A stretch of DNA of 64,000 bases from Microbacterium sp. BR1 (GCF_002812725.1 NZ_NMUN01000008.1:1-64000), one strand, 5' to 3'. Positions 1 through 7,769 are shown, counted from the stretch's first letter. Program-made: numbers and translations. Notes: generated from the sequence alone by a model not told the origin.

Positions 1-2069
1 ACGGCAAACGGCAAAACAATGCTTTTTTTCAAAATGGCTGGCAATTCGCCGAGCAGCTGCGCACTCGCCTCGGCAAACCTCAGCGAACAGGAAACGGCTC
101 GCGGCCCTTGGTCGGATCTTCGGCAACGAGTCGCTCAACGCGGCCACCCTGTTGTACGAAGGTGGCGCTGAGCAAAGTCAATAAGTGGACTGAGGCAGTC
201 GACGACACAGGTTACGCCGCTCAGCAGGCCGCGATCCGTCAGGACAACCTGGCCGGTGATGTCGAGAAGCTCGGTGGTGCGTTCGATACCGCGTTCATCA
301 AGACCGGGTCCGGCGCGAACGAAGTGCTCCGCACAATGGTGCAGGCAGCGACCGCGCTCGTCGACATATACGGGGAACTCCCCGAGCCGGTGCAGACGAC
401 CGCGCTCGTCATCGGGGTCGCGACGACCGCCGTACTCCTCTTCGGTGGTGCCGCCGTCGGTCTTCGCGCGAAGTATCTCGAGTTGAAGACTGCACTCGAC
501 ACGACAAATGGCAGCTTCAACCGAACCGCGATCCTCGGGGGCGCAGCGGGTCTCGCACTGACCGGTGTCATCACCGTCATCGCATTGCTCGCACAGCAGC
601 AAGCCGAAGCGCGCGCGAAGGCCCAGGCGTACGCTGACACGCTCGAAGACGGCAACAACAAGATCACCGAGTCAACCCGAGACCTCGCCAAGGCTAACCT
701 CGCAACCGACCGGACGCTCCTCTGGGCGAACTTCGGTTCCGCCTTCGACAACGCGCAGAAGCTCGGCATCAGCCTCGACCTGGTCACGGACGCCGCGACC
801 GGCAACGTCTCCGCGATGAAGGAGCTCAGGTCTGTGCTCGACGTCGCCACGGGCGGCGGGCAGGACGCGCAACGGATGGCCGATGAGCTCGGCATCAGCC
901 TCATCGATCTGTCCCAGTCAGCCGGCACACTCGACGAGGCAGTCCGCGGCGAAGCATCGTCGCTCGACGCCGCGATCGAGATCCAGGAGCAGCTGTCGGA
1001 GGTCACCGACGAGGGCACAGAGGTCACGAAGACCGCCACCGAGGCTTACGTCGCCGCGGCCTCAAGCGCCGATGATCTCACTTCCTCCCTGGAAGAGCTG
1101 ATCGAGATAGTGAACGAAGCGAACGGGGTGGGGCAGGACGCGATCACCGCGAACATCGACTACAAAGACGCGCTCTCCGACGTGAATGAGGTGATCCGGA
1201 AAGCCAAGGAAGGTCTCGACGAGAACACCGACGGCGTCGCCGACTACACGCTCACCCTCGATGAAAACACGCAGGCCGGTCGAGACAACATGGACATGCT
1301 GGTTGAACAGGCGTCCAAGGCCCAGGATGCCGCTGATGCCCAACTGGCGGTCGATCACAACACGGACGCTTACTTTGAGCGGCTGCGGACCGGTCGTCAG
1401 ACTCTGATCGACAACGCCCAGGCGTTCGGTTACAGCACTGAGCAAGCCGAAGCGCTCGCGGATCAAATCTTCCGGATCCCTTCCGACGTTGAGGTGAAGG
1501 CGATCGTCGAAACGTCTGAAGCCGCATCGCGGATCGACCGGTTGCGGTCGGCCATCGATTCCCTCAAAGACAAGACGGTCAAGATCAACCTCACGACCCC
1601 GAACGGTGTGGCGCTGTCGGATCGACAAGTCGCCCAACAGTTCGGGTTCGGTTCCGCGAACGGCAACCTCATCGCGGCGTATGCGAACGGCGGGATCGAG
1701 CATTACGCGGGCGGCGGCATTCGGGAGAACCATGTCGCACAGATGGCTCGTGGTGGTGCGGTGCGGGTGTGGAACGAACCGGAGACGGGTGGGGAGGCGT
1801 ACATCCCCCTCGCCCCGTCGAAGCGGGCCCGGTCGGTGCCGATCCTCGCCGAGACAGCCGCAGCGATGGGATACACGATCGTTCCCGCCACCGCCTCACG
1901 GTTCGCAGACGGCCGTGTGCGCGGTTCACGCGCAGCAGTAACCACGGCCGGCCGTTCCGGCCCGCTGTTTCAGATCATCGTCAACCCGACGCCGGGCATG
2001 AACGAGGACCAGCTCGCACGCAAGGCCGCGAAGGCCGCTGTCGAAGAAATCGAACGCCGAACCGCATAG
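1..2069 (+). CDS. Phage tail tape measure protein, C-terminal part (5' end outside window, garbled near the edge)
   Basis: Tape measure proteins set tail length in siphophages and occupy the tail lumen. The retained part has the TP901-type core: a conserved helical stretch (DNLAGDVEKLGGAFDTAF) at about bases 285-305 onward followed by two hydrophobic segments (about bases 395-470 and 530-600), then long helical regions and a Gly-rich tail with AYANGGIEHYAGGGIRE near the C-terminus. The first 180 bases read as tape-measure sequence only in three successive frames: FAEQLRTRLGK from 45, SEQETAR from 82, GRIFGNESLNAATLLYEGG from 110, then VNKWTEAV from 177. Three single-base insertions (about 78, 103 and 174-176) explain this and together restore the frame. 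Without them the gene would run open from the window edge. Family call is confident; the N-terminal sequence is not trustworthy. Confidence 0.88.
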   Translation, partial: GKRQNNAFFQNGWQFAEQLRTRLGKPQRTGNGSRPLVGSSATSRSTRPPCCTKVALSKVNKWTEAVDDTGYAAQQAAIRQDNLAGDVEKLGGAFDTAFIKTGSGANEVLRTMVQAATALVDIYGELPEPVQTTALVIGVATTAVLLFGGAAVGLRAKYLELKTALDTTNGSFNRTAILGGAAGLALTGVITVIALLAQQQAEARAKAQAYADTLEDGNNKITESTRDLAKANLATDRTLLWANFGSAFDNAQKLGISLDLVTDAATGNVSAMKELRSVLDVATGGGQDAQRMADELGISLIDLSQSAGTLDEAVRGEASSLDAAIEIQEQLSEVTDEGTEVTKTATEAYVAAASSADDLTSSLEELIEIVNEANGVGQDAITANIDYKDALSDVNEVIRKAKEGLDENTDGVADYTLTLDENTQAGRDNMDMLVEQASKAQDAADAQLAVDHNTDAYFERLRTGRQTLIDNAQAFGYSTEQAEALADQIFRIPSDVEVKAIVETSEAASRIDRLRSAIDSLKDKTVKINLTTPNGVALSDRQVAQQFGFGSANGNLIAAYANGGIEHYAGGGIRENHVAQMARGGAVRVWNEPETGGEAYIPLAPSKRARSVPILAETAAAMGYTIVPATASRFADGRVRGSRAAVTTAGRSGPLFQIIVNPTPGMNEDQLARKAAKAAVEEIERRTA

Positions 2070-2096
2070 CGCCCCGACCAACCCAAGGAGAACAGC

Positions 2097-2483
2097 ATGA
2101 CCGACTACACCGACCGGGCCGATGCCCTCAAAACAGCACTGCAAGACGTCGTCCGAGATCTTGAAGCAGACCTCGGCAAGCTCGCACGACACCGCGGGCG
2201 CACAAACGCCACGACGTCCGGACCCAGCTTCCGCGACCCAGGCCCCAACCGGCACACGTACAACCAACAGCGGTCCGAACACCCGGGACGAGTCCAGGCA
2301 ACCGTCGACTCGTACCGGCCCGCGTTCAGCACCGCACGTGACCTCATCGGCAACGCCCTGCAGGAGGCATCCACTGGCCCCGAACGCACCATCCGCACAC
2401 AACTGATCGACACGACCACGGCAGCCGCCGCGATCACCACCCACGACGACGCACGCACGCTCGTCGCGACCTTCGAGGAGTAA
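2097..2483 (+). CDS. Hypothetical phage protein downstream of tape measure
   Basis: A 128-residue soluble protein, mostly helical by eye, with no motif I recognise. It starts 27 bases after the tape measure stop behind a good ribosome binding site (AAGGAG, 2082-2087) and ends two bases before the next ATG, so it belongs to the tail operon. Position suggests a tail-associated or morphogenesis-linked protein, but that is inference from order only. Its composition (many Thr, Arg and Asp) matches the neighbouring phage genes. Confidence 0.7.
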   Translation: MTDYTDRADALKTALQDVVRDLEADLGKLARHRGRTNATTSGPSFRDPGPNRHTYNQQRSEHPGRVQATVDSYRPAFSTARDLIGNALQEASTGPERTIRTQLIDTTTAAAAITTHDDARTLVATFEE

Positions 2484-2485
2484 CC

Positions 2486-3292
2486 ATGCCCATCGACCCG
2501 TACCTCGTGAACCGTGCCGCGCAGACCTTCCCCCTGCACGTCCCCGACACGCTCACACAGTCCCGCCCCGGCTTGCGAGCCAAGTCCGTCGCTCACGCGG
2601 CGTTCAAGGCCGCACAGCAACACCTCACCAACATCAGCACCGCCGCCCGCTACGAACACCCCGAGGTCGCACCCGATGTGACCCCGGAGCTCCGTGCGGG
2701 TGTCACGGCGAACCTCCGCTCCCGGGTGGTGGATGCGTTCGAGAGCCCGCTCGGACTCATCCGCCAGGCGGAACGCGCACTCGAGGAAGCCAACAAGGCC
2801 GCGGAACCCCACCGCCTCAAGCTGAACCCCGAATCGACGTCGCAGTTGATCCGCACCGACCAGGCGTGGAACAACCACATCAAGCCGATGCTCGACGCCG
2901 GCAAGGGTTGGGACGAGATCATTCCCACCCTCGACGCGGATGGGGTCCTCGCCGCACAGCGCTTCGCACCAGCCCACGAATCGAACGCTCGCGACCGGTT
3001 CCACCAGCACGAAGTCCCCGCGGTCGTCGATGGGATTCGGGCGATGGCGGAACGACGAGCGGTGGACATCGCCCCGCCCGAGGCGCGCGAGATCCTCCGT
3101 GAAGCTCAGGACGTCGCCGCCGTAGTCGAATACACCCGCAACATGGCCCGGTGGACCGCCGAAGCTGACTACCGCAACGCCACGTCGTACACCATCGGCA
3201 TCACACGCTCCGCGTTCCAGGTCGGCGCGCAGAACCCCGTCGACACGTCCCTCGACGCTCAGGAAGCGTACGCAACGTCTCTCGCCAGCTGA
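2486..3292 (+). CDS. Hypothetical phage protein (268 aa)
   Basis: A 268-residue, probably soluble and largely alpha-helical protein with no signal peptide or membrane segment. The ATG lies two bases after the previous stop, which indicates translational coupling within the tail operon. It is rich in Ala, Glu and Arg over residues 70-200, compatible with coiled-coil packing. I do not recognise the family. A distal tail, baseplate-linked or internal virion role is possible from position, but nothing in the sequence proves it. Confidence 0.7.
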   Translation: MPIDPYLVNRAAQTFPLHVPDTLTQSRPGLRAKSVAHAAFKAAQQHLTNISTAARYEHPEVAPDVTPELRAGVTANLRSRVVDAFESPLGLIRQAERALEEANKAAEPHRLKLNPESTSQLIRTDQAWNNHIKPMLDAGKGWDEIIPTLDADGVLAAQRFAPAHESNARDRFHQHEVPAVVDGIRAMAERRAVDIAPPEAREILREAQDVAAVVEYTRNMARWTAEADYRNATSYTIGITRSAFQVGAQNPVDTSLDAQEAYATSLAS

Positions 3293-3414
3293 CGAGAACG
3301 GGACCGGAGCCCCTGCCCACCCTCACCCGGTGGTGCTCCGATCCGGGGCCGTCCCCGACCAACGGTGGGACGGCCCCACCTCAACAGCACCACCAAACAG
3401 GAAAGCTGGAAATC

Positions 3415-3954
3415 ATGGGCTCACGAGTCCCAGGAACACAGTCATTCGGCCGGCAGAACGAAGAACGCGACCAGCTTCGGCGCGGCGTCCAAGACGCCCT
3501 CCGCGTCGACGGGGCGCAGTACGCGCAGCTGTACGCACGGTTTCAAGAACTCGTCGCCCAATCTGTGCTGCCCGCCGAGGTCTTCGAGGTCGACCACGCG
3601 CCCGCGATCACGGCAACGATCGGGGCAGAGTTCGCGACGGTGACCACGCCGGTCCCAGACGGATACACCCGGGCGCTCGTGTCGATCACTGCGACCGTCC
3701 GGGTTCGCAACAGCGGGTCCGCGGGCTCATGGGCAGATCTGAACTTGTCCCCACGGATCCAGGGCGTGGTGCAGATCACGAACTGGGGTTCCATCGACGG
3801 AACGAGAACTGGCACCGTTTCCGCTTCTTGCACCGAGGTTCTCGAGGGCCTTGCTCCCGGGGACGATGTCTCGGTCAGCGCGTCAGCGTCGTTCCCCGTG
3901 GCCTACACGCTCGGACAGGTCAGTGTGGCCGGATCGATCCTCTTCTTGCGCTGA
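3415..3954 (+). CDS. Hypothetical phage protein, possible minor tail protein
   Basis: A 179-residue protein with a helical N-terminal half (residues 1-55) and a beta-rich C-terminal half in which alternating hydrophobic residues and many Thr, Ser, Val and Gly suggest a beta-sandwich. That build is common in small tail and receptor-binding accessory proteins of actinophages, but no specific family is recognised. A plausible ribosome binding site (AGGAAAG) precedes the ATG. It is separated from the upstream gene by 122 bases and is the last plus-strand gene before a 400-base gap. Confidence 0.65.
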   Translation: MGSRVPGTQSFGRQNEERDQLRRGVQDALRVDGAQYAQLYARFQELVAQSVLPAEVFEVDHAPAITATIGAEFATVTTPVPDGYTRALVSITATVRVRNSGSAGSWADLNLSPRIQGVVQITNWGSIDGTRTGTVSASCTEVLEGLAPGDDVSVSASASFPVAYTLGQVSVAGSILFLR

Positions 3955-4361
3955 TCACCCGCGCTCAGCGCACCCTGCCGGAATGGGGTGAGGAAGTCTG
4001 AGCTGACCTTGAGGGTCGCCTGAGCCAGCCCTGAGGCACGCTCCGTAGTGTCATCTGTGTCGCAACGAACGGGGCCGAGAACACAGGCACAACGCAGCGC
4101 GACAGGCACGGGAACGAGGCGTGGGGACGCCAAGGACTCGAGTAGCAAGACCACGAACGGGGCGAGAAACCTGGGGTATCTCACCGTTCGCGAATCGGTG
4201 CAGACGCCAGCCGTCCGACCGCGTGGATCGCGATAACGCCTGGGGAGGCGGCGACCACGGGCAACGGACGGCGGCGGGCCCGGTCAAAGCTCGGCGATTC
4301 GCGTGCGCGACCTGTGGACAGACCTTGCCAACCGGTCGGGTCCACGGCGTACTGTTCACGC
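3955..4361. other. 407-base stretch without a convincing gene
   Basis: Lies between the last tail-type gene and the 38-residue ORF at 4362. An 82-codon plus-strand frame (4121-4369) and minus-strand frames cross it, but they are Arg-rich, lack a ribosome binding site and look like high-GC chance frames. No strong hairpin with a T-run was found. The 3' end contains the promoter-like TACTGT at 4350. In complete prophages this is where further tail fibre and lysis genes would be expected, so it may mark a deletion. Confidence 0.5.
4350..4355 (+). promoter_or_regulatory. Leaderless-type -10 box for the 38-residue ORF
   Basis: TACTGT followed by exactly six bases and then ATG at 4362. This is the TANNNT-N6-RTG spacing of leaderless actinobacterial genes and is the main support for calling the small ORF. 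Confidence 0.45.
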
Positions 4362-4478
4362 ATGGATGAGTTGAGGACTCAACCGCACTGCCCAGACGGC
4401 TCGACCGTGATGGTTGACGACGGGCCCACGGTGCGATGCCGTGGATGCGGGTGGATAGGTGTCGAGCGCGCGGTCTAG
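4362..4478 (+). CDS. Small zinc-ribbon-like protein, 38 aa
   Basis: A 38-residue ORF with two cysteine clusters: a single Cys near the N-terminus (HCPDG) and a CRGCG pair about 18 residues later, followed by Trp. This resembles half of a treble-clef or rubredoxin-type knuckle. Only three cysteines are present, so a His (before the first Cys) would have to complete a zinc site. No ribosome binding site is seen, but a -10-like TACTGT sits six bases upstream, as in leaderless genes. Its stop overlaps the stop of the opposing gene in one CTAG (4475-4478). Function unknown. Confidence 0.45.
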   Translation: MDELRTQPHCPDGSTVMVDDGPTVRCRGCGWIGVERAV

Positions 4479-4906
4479 TTGGGGCCGGGGATTTGAGCTT
4501 CGAGCACTTCGAACTTGACTTCGTCTATCTGCGTAGCGCCTGCTGTGAGCACGAACTTGTACCGCCCGGACGGCAAGGGCATCCCCTCGAACCGGACCGC
4601 GAAGGTGAAATCGAGTTCAGTTCCAGGGGCCAGCCCAGGCGGTCTTCCCACCTCAAAATCACCGCGCATCTCGACAGGATCGGACGACTCGCCAAGCCGA
4701 ACGTTCTGACCGTCCTCATTGAACAGTTCGACGAGGAGTCGACGCCGTCGGTTGGCGTCGTCCCAGGGCACGAGAATTTGGCCAGCGACATGAATACTCA
4801 CCGGCGCACCGGGGGGTACTCCAATTCGGCTCCACCCTCCGCCTTGCACATAGAGCTTCCCGTTGATGGCCTCCGCGAAGTCGCAGAGGATGAGAAATCC
4901 GTGCAC
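4475..4906 (-). CDS. DUF6941-like protein, third gene of a minus-strand prophage cassette
   Basis: A 143-residue protein when started at the GTG at 4906. The start is chosen because the conserved N-terminus (FAEAINGKLYVQGGGWSRI) follows within 11 residues and because the GTG shares its first G with the upstream TAG stop, implying coupled translation. The 29 extra residues of the longer frame look non-coding. The rest is beta-rich with a conserved-looking segment (WDDANRRRRLLVELF). I recall this N-terminal signature from the DUF6941 family of unknown function; this assignment is from memory. It faces the 38-residue ORF and shares a CTAG stop with it. Confidence 0.7.
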   Translation of the reverse strand: MHGFLILCDFAEAINGKLYVQGGGWSRIGVPPGAPVSIHVAGQILVPWDDANRRRRLLVELFNEDGQNVRLGESSDPVEMRGDFEVGRPPGLAPGTELDFTFAVRFEGMPLPSGRYKFVLTAGATQIDEVKFEVLEAQIPGPN

Positions 4907-5193
4907 TAGACCGAGACGGTTCCGGCGCGCCACCCGGTCGTCACGCCCGACGAAGACCAACCAGACAACCACTGAAGGCTCTGTTCTCGCCATGTCGTCA
5001 CGTCCACAGACACGTCGATCAGATCGTCTTCGACAGACACTACTGTGCCTTCGGCCTGGTGTCCCTCGAGATCATCCAGCTGCACTCGGCCGCCGAGCAT
5101 GACTGCCCCGGCGGGAGCGTCCAGCAGGTCGGCGAACGTCACGGTGAGCGCGTCCTGCTCGTCCATTGATTGAAAATCTGCAGCAAATCGCAT
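4906..5193 (-). CDS. Hypothetical protein, second gene of the minus-strand prophage cassette
   Basis: A 95-residue acidic, probably beta-rich protein (a run of Val, Gly and Asp over residues 25-70 looks like a small barrel or Tudor/SH3-like fold, by eye only). A strong ribosome binding site (AAGGAG) lies seven bases before the ATG. It begins 22 bases after the upstream gene's stop and its own stop overlaps the next GTG by one base, so the three minus-strand genes form one operon. No family recognised. The protein ends with a Trp-rich stretch (QWLSGW). Confidence 0.65.
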   Translation of the reverse strand: MRFAADFQSMDEQDALTVTFADLLDAPAGAVMLGGRVQLDDLEGHQAEGTVVSVEDDLIDVSVDVTTWREQSLQWLSGWSSSGVTTGWRAGTVSV

Positions 5194-5215
5194 TTTTTTC
5201 TCCTTGAGCGTCAGC

Positions 5216-5584
5216 CTAGAGCGGCCGGAACCTCTGCGATAGATCCTCCCACGTCTCGTCCGTGAGGTCGCCGGGAAGGATTAATGAATAATGCGGGTGC
5301 GGTCCAGTTGCTGTCAATGAGTACTTTGCGTCTGTCAGATCACTTACGTGGCACCACAAGAACTCACTGAATAAGCGTCGGAGAACGGAGGACGCGGCGA
5401 TGATCTCCCTACACGACATGCCAGCGCCGGCAGCCACAGAGAGCGCCGGAACACCGTGAGTTGTCACGCACCGCGCAAAGTTCTGATTCGTCGCGTGACG
5501 GTCCAATGGGCCGCCACGCACGACGAAGTCGTGCTCGCCCAGTGGCGGAGCGTCTCGGTACTTGAATGGGCGCACCACCTGCAT
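5216..5584 (-). CDS. Hypothetical protein, first gene of the minus-strand prophage cassette
   Basis: A 122-residue protein beginning MQVVRPFKYRDAP. The start at 5584 is preferred over the longer frame because a GGAG site lies seven bases upstream and the extra 57 residues look non-coding. The segment DFVVRGGPLDRHATNQNF followed by a hydrophobic stretch and the C-terminal YSLILPGDLTDETWEDL resembles, from memory, a widespread uncharacterised actinobacterial family that starts with a VVRGG motif. It leads a three-gene operon that runs against all surrounding phage genes, the usual arrangement of prophage cargo genes. Confidence 0.65.
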   Translation of the reverse strand: MQVVRPFKYRDAPPLGEHDFVVRGGPLDRHATNQNFARCVTTHGVPALSVAAGAGMSCREIIAASSVLRRLFSEFLWCHVSDLTDAKYSLTATGPHPHYSLILPGDLTDETWEDLSQRFRPL

Positions 5585-5681
5585 ATGGTAGCTCCGCCGA
5601 CGCGTGGTGATGTGTCCCCGTCTGCGGTTAGCATCGTCATCTGGCGGGCCGGCGCCTGACACGGAGAAGGGGTTCCGGCAG

Positions 5682-5990
5682 GTGGGCACGAACAAGCGGT
5701 ACGCCGCGCAGATCGACAAACGCATGGACGACCGCATTGTGCAGACGGTCACCACCGAGCAGCCGCTGCAGTCGCTGACAGAGAAGGAACTGCGCCTCGA
5801 CGTCTACCCACTGACGACGTCGCCGCATCCGCTCGAGGTGCTTGTGTGGGTGCGGTTCGGGCCTCACGCTGTCCAGGTACGAGCTCGCGCGGTGCGGTGG
5901 ACGCAGAAGGCCGTCGGCATCGAGTTCACCATCGGCGACCAGCAGCATCGGACATGGGTGTGGGCGAACGCCGTCGACCGGGCAGAATGA
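5682..5990 (+). CDS. Hypothetical phage-type protein, 102 aa
   Basis: Started at GTG 5682 because a purine-rich site (GGAGAAGGGG) lies eight bases upstream and the protein then begins with the plausible VGTNKRYAAQIDKRMDD. The C-terminal part reads WVRFGPHAVQVRARAVRWTQKAVGIEF, a beta-rich pattern seen in small actinobacterial and phage proteins of unknown role. Its stop overlaps the next ATG (ATGA, 5987-5990), so the two genes are coupled. Function not known. Confidence 0.65.
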   Translation: MGTNKRYAAQIDKRMDDRIVQTVTTEQPLQSLTEKELRLDVYPLTTSPHPLEVLVWVRFGPHAVQVRARAVRWTQKAVGIEFTIGDQQHRTWVWANAVDRAE

Positions 5991-6343
5991 GCGGCATGCT
6001 CCAGACCGTCGCAGAATTGACCACCGCTGTCGCGACGATCGTTGCAGTCGGCGTGTCGCTATGGGTCGCGGTTCGCGCGGAGCGCCGAGCAGACCGCGCC
6101 GACAAGAAGATCCTCGCGGCGGAAAATGTGCGGCGTCGAGCGCAACGGGTAGAGCTGACCGCCGAACGCAACAGCCTCGACGGGCGAATCCCCACCCTCG
6201 AGCACTGGCTACAGGTCGAAGGCAGCTACAAGGCGGGCAGCCCCCGCGAGGCACAGCTGCAGGCCGAGCTCCGAAATGCCCGCGATCGCATCACTCTGAT
6301 AGATGCGATCCTCTCGGAACTCGACGCGGAGGAGGTCGGCTAA
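5987..6343 (+). CDS. Small membrane-anchored coiled-coil protein
   Basis: A 118-residue protein with one N-terminal membrane segment (about residues 6-26, ELTTAVATIVAVGVSLWVAV) followed by a charged, coiled-coil-like helix (residues 28-75) and a second helix at the C-terminus. This layout is shared by phage superinfection-exclusion, spanin-like and host-defence anchor proteins, and nothing distinguishes between them. The ATG overlaps the upstream stop. A holin is less likely because only one membrane segment is present. Confidence 0.6.
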   Translation: MSGMLQTVAELTTAVATIVAVGVSLWVAVRAERRADRADKKILAAENVRRRAQRVELTAERNSLDGRIPTLEHWLQVEGSYKAGSPREAQLQAELRNARDRITLIDAILSELDAEEVG

Positions 6344-6382
6344 CGTTCGGCTTGTCCCCGCACTAGCCGAAAGGGTTTCCAG

Positions 6383-6925
6383 ATGCCGCGATCTACCGCA
6401 GTGCACCGGGGCGACATTTGGGCGTACGCGACGACACTGACGGGACCGCTCGTTCCCGCGCGAATAGTCGTGCCGCCGTCCTACTACGGGGACGCCATCC
6501 GGATACGGCGTCTCGATGACCCGAACCTCGACGAGATGTGGGTGGATCGAAAACGTCTCCCCTGCGAGTGGGAGGACGTCGAGACTTTCCTCGCAACACA
6601 CCCTCAGATCCGACGGGCTGAACAGCCGACAGACCTGGACGAATCCGAACAACGGTTCCGCGATGCCGCGGACGAGTTGTTCGGAGCTGGCCGCCTTGCC
6701 CTCCAGGTGATCATCCGGGACGCCGTCGCGCGCGCGCTGCAGCAGCCTCCGAAGCTCGCGTACACCTACGCAGAAGCAGCCGTCGCGGTCGGCGTGAGCC
6801 CGGCCACGCTACGAAACGAAGTCGCGGCCTCCCGCTTGATCCCGTCCTTCGTTGGAAGCAAACCGATCTTCACCGCCGAGGAGCTGACGAGATGGCTCCG
6901 CTCTCTTCCCGCCGAACCGCGCTAG
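6383..6925 (+). CDS. Excisionase-like helix-turn-helix protein
   Basis: A 180-residue protein in two parts. The N-terminal 60 residues are beta-rich (HRGDIWAYATT, VPARIVVPPS) and resemble a small SH3-like or PemK-like barrel. The C-terminal 60 residues form a winged HTH of the excisionase/MerR type: YTYAEAAVAVGVSPATLRNE, a short wing and FTAEELTRWLRSL. Such proteins bind DNA and often act as recombination directionality factors. It is the last prophage-like gene and is followed at once by an 11-bp tandem repeat. The combination of both parts in one protein is not a standard Xis. Confidence 0.65.
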   Translation: MPRSTAVHRGDIWAYATTLTGPLVPARIVVPPSYYGDAIRIRRLDDPNLDEMWVDRKRLPCEWEDVETFLATHPQIRRAEQPTDLDESEQRFRDAADELFGAGRLALQVIIRDAVARALQQPPKLAYTYAEAAVAVGVSPATLRNEVAASRLIPSFVGSKPIFTAEELTRWLRSLPAEPR

Positions 6926-6945
6926 TCCGCAGAAAGTCCGCAGAA
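6924..6945. repeat. Perfect tandem 11-bp repeat (AGTCCGCAGAA x2)
   Basis: Two perfect adjacent copies at 6924-6934 and 6935-6945. The first overlaps the stop of the HTH gene. Eleven-base direct repeats beside a putative excisionase gene and at the prophage/host junction are typical of Int or Xis arm-binding sites, so this is a candidate attachment-site arm. Confidence 0.6.
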
Positions 6946-7023
6946 TCTTCCACGCGGCGCAACAATTGCCAACACCGGCCACCACCGAAAGGCGCATGAA
7001 ATCAACGAATTCAGTCCCCGCCA

Positions 7024-7046
7024 GCACCCCGCAACGCGCAGGGTGC
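7024..7046. terminator. Weak hairpin between prophage and mug
   Basis: GCACCC at 7024-7029 pairs with GGGTGC at 7041-7046 around an 11-base loop. There is no T-run, so it is at best a weak terminator. The rest of 6946-7084 holds no gene and may contain the prophage attachment core, which cannot be identified without the other end. Confidence 0.2.
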
Positions 7047-7084
7047 GATTCGTCAACTACCGCTGAGCGAACCCGGCCACACGG

Positions 7085-7654
7085 GTGGGGTTCTCACGCG
7101 CCGAACTCGAGTCGTTCCGTGATCGCGAGATCCCGGAATTCGTTCCGCCGCATCCACGCCTGCTGTTCGTCGGCATCAATCCGGGCCTGTGGACCGCAGC
7201 CACGGGGACTCCCTTCGCACGCCCCGGAAACCGGTTCTATCCGGCACTCGTCGCCGCGGGCATCATCCCGAGACTGCCGCGCATCCCCGACGAAGGGATG
7301 CCGGCAGAGGATCGTGCCATGTTCTTCGACGCGGGCATCGGCATCACGAGCATCGTCCACCGCGCCACCGCCCGCGGCGACGAACTGACCGCGCAGGAGC
7401 TGCGGGATGGCGCGCTTCGCCTGGAGACGGATGTCGCACGCTGGCGTCCTGTCGCGGTGGCGATCCTCGGTCTCACGGCATACCGGCAAGGGTTCGCTAG
7501 ACCGCGAGCGCGAGCGGGACGGCAGGACGAGTCGCTCGCGGGCTCGGAGTTGTGGGTCTTGCCGAACCCCAGCGGTCTCAACGCGCACGAGACGCTCGCC
7601 TCGCTCGCCGCCGCCTACGCGGCTCCCGCTCGCGCCGCCGGCGTGCTCGCCTGA
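7085..7654 (+). CDS. mug: Mismatch-specific uracil-DNA glycosylase (Mug family)
   Basis: Removes uracil or thymine mispaired with guanine in double-stranded DNA during base excision repair. The 189-residue protein has the family active-site motif GINPG (residues 28-32, in LLFVGINPGLWTA) and the second DNA-binding motif NPSGLNAH near residue 161. Length agrees with the family. The GTG start has no clear ribosome binding site and lies about 140 bases beyond the last phage gene, so prophage insertion may have replaced the original promoter region. It is the first clearly host gene in the window. Confidence 0.92.
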   Translation: MGFSRAELESFRDREIPEFVPPHPRLLFVGINPGLWTAATGTPFARPGNRFYPALVAAGIIPRLPRIPDEGMPAEDRAMFFDAGIGITSIVHRATARGDELTAQELRDGALRLETDVARWRPVAVAILGLTAYRQGFARPRARAGRQDESLAGSELWVLPNPSGLNAHETLASLAAAYAAPARAAGVLA

Positions 7655-7769
7655 GAGACGAAGACCCGCCCCTATAGCAAGGCGGCCGCGTGCGCACAAC
7701 GGGCTACGTCTGTGCTCGGCCGTCGGCGAGACTCATTCCCTCCCAGCCCCCCGGATTGCGAGGACCGAG

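Noticed and set aside
4121..4369. An 82-codon plus-strand ORF ending near the small zinc-ribbon ORF, with one CATC motif
   Set aside because: Arg-rich, no ribosome binding site or leaderless spacing, and only one Cys pair. The 4362 ORF is better supported.
7024..7046. Hairpin as a strong terminator or attachment core
   Set aside because: Only six pairs, an 11-base loop and no T-run. Listed as a weak feature only.
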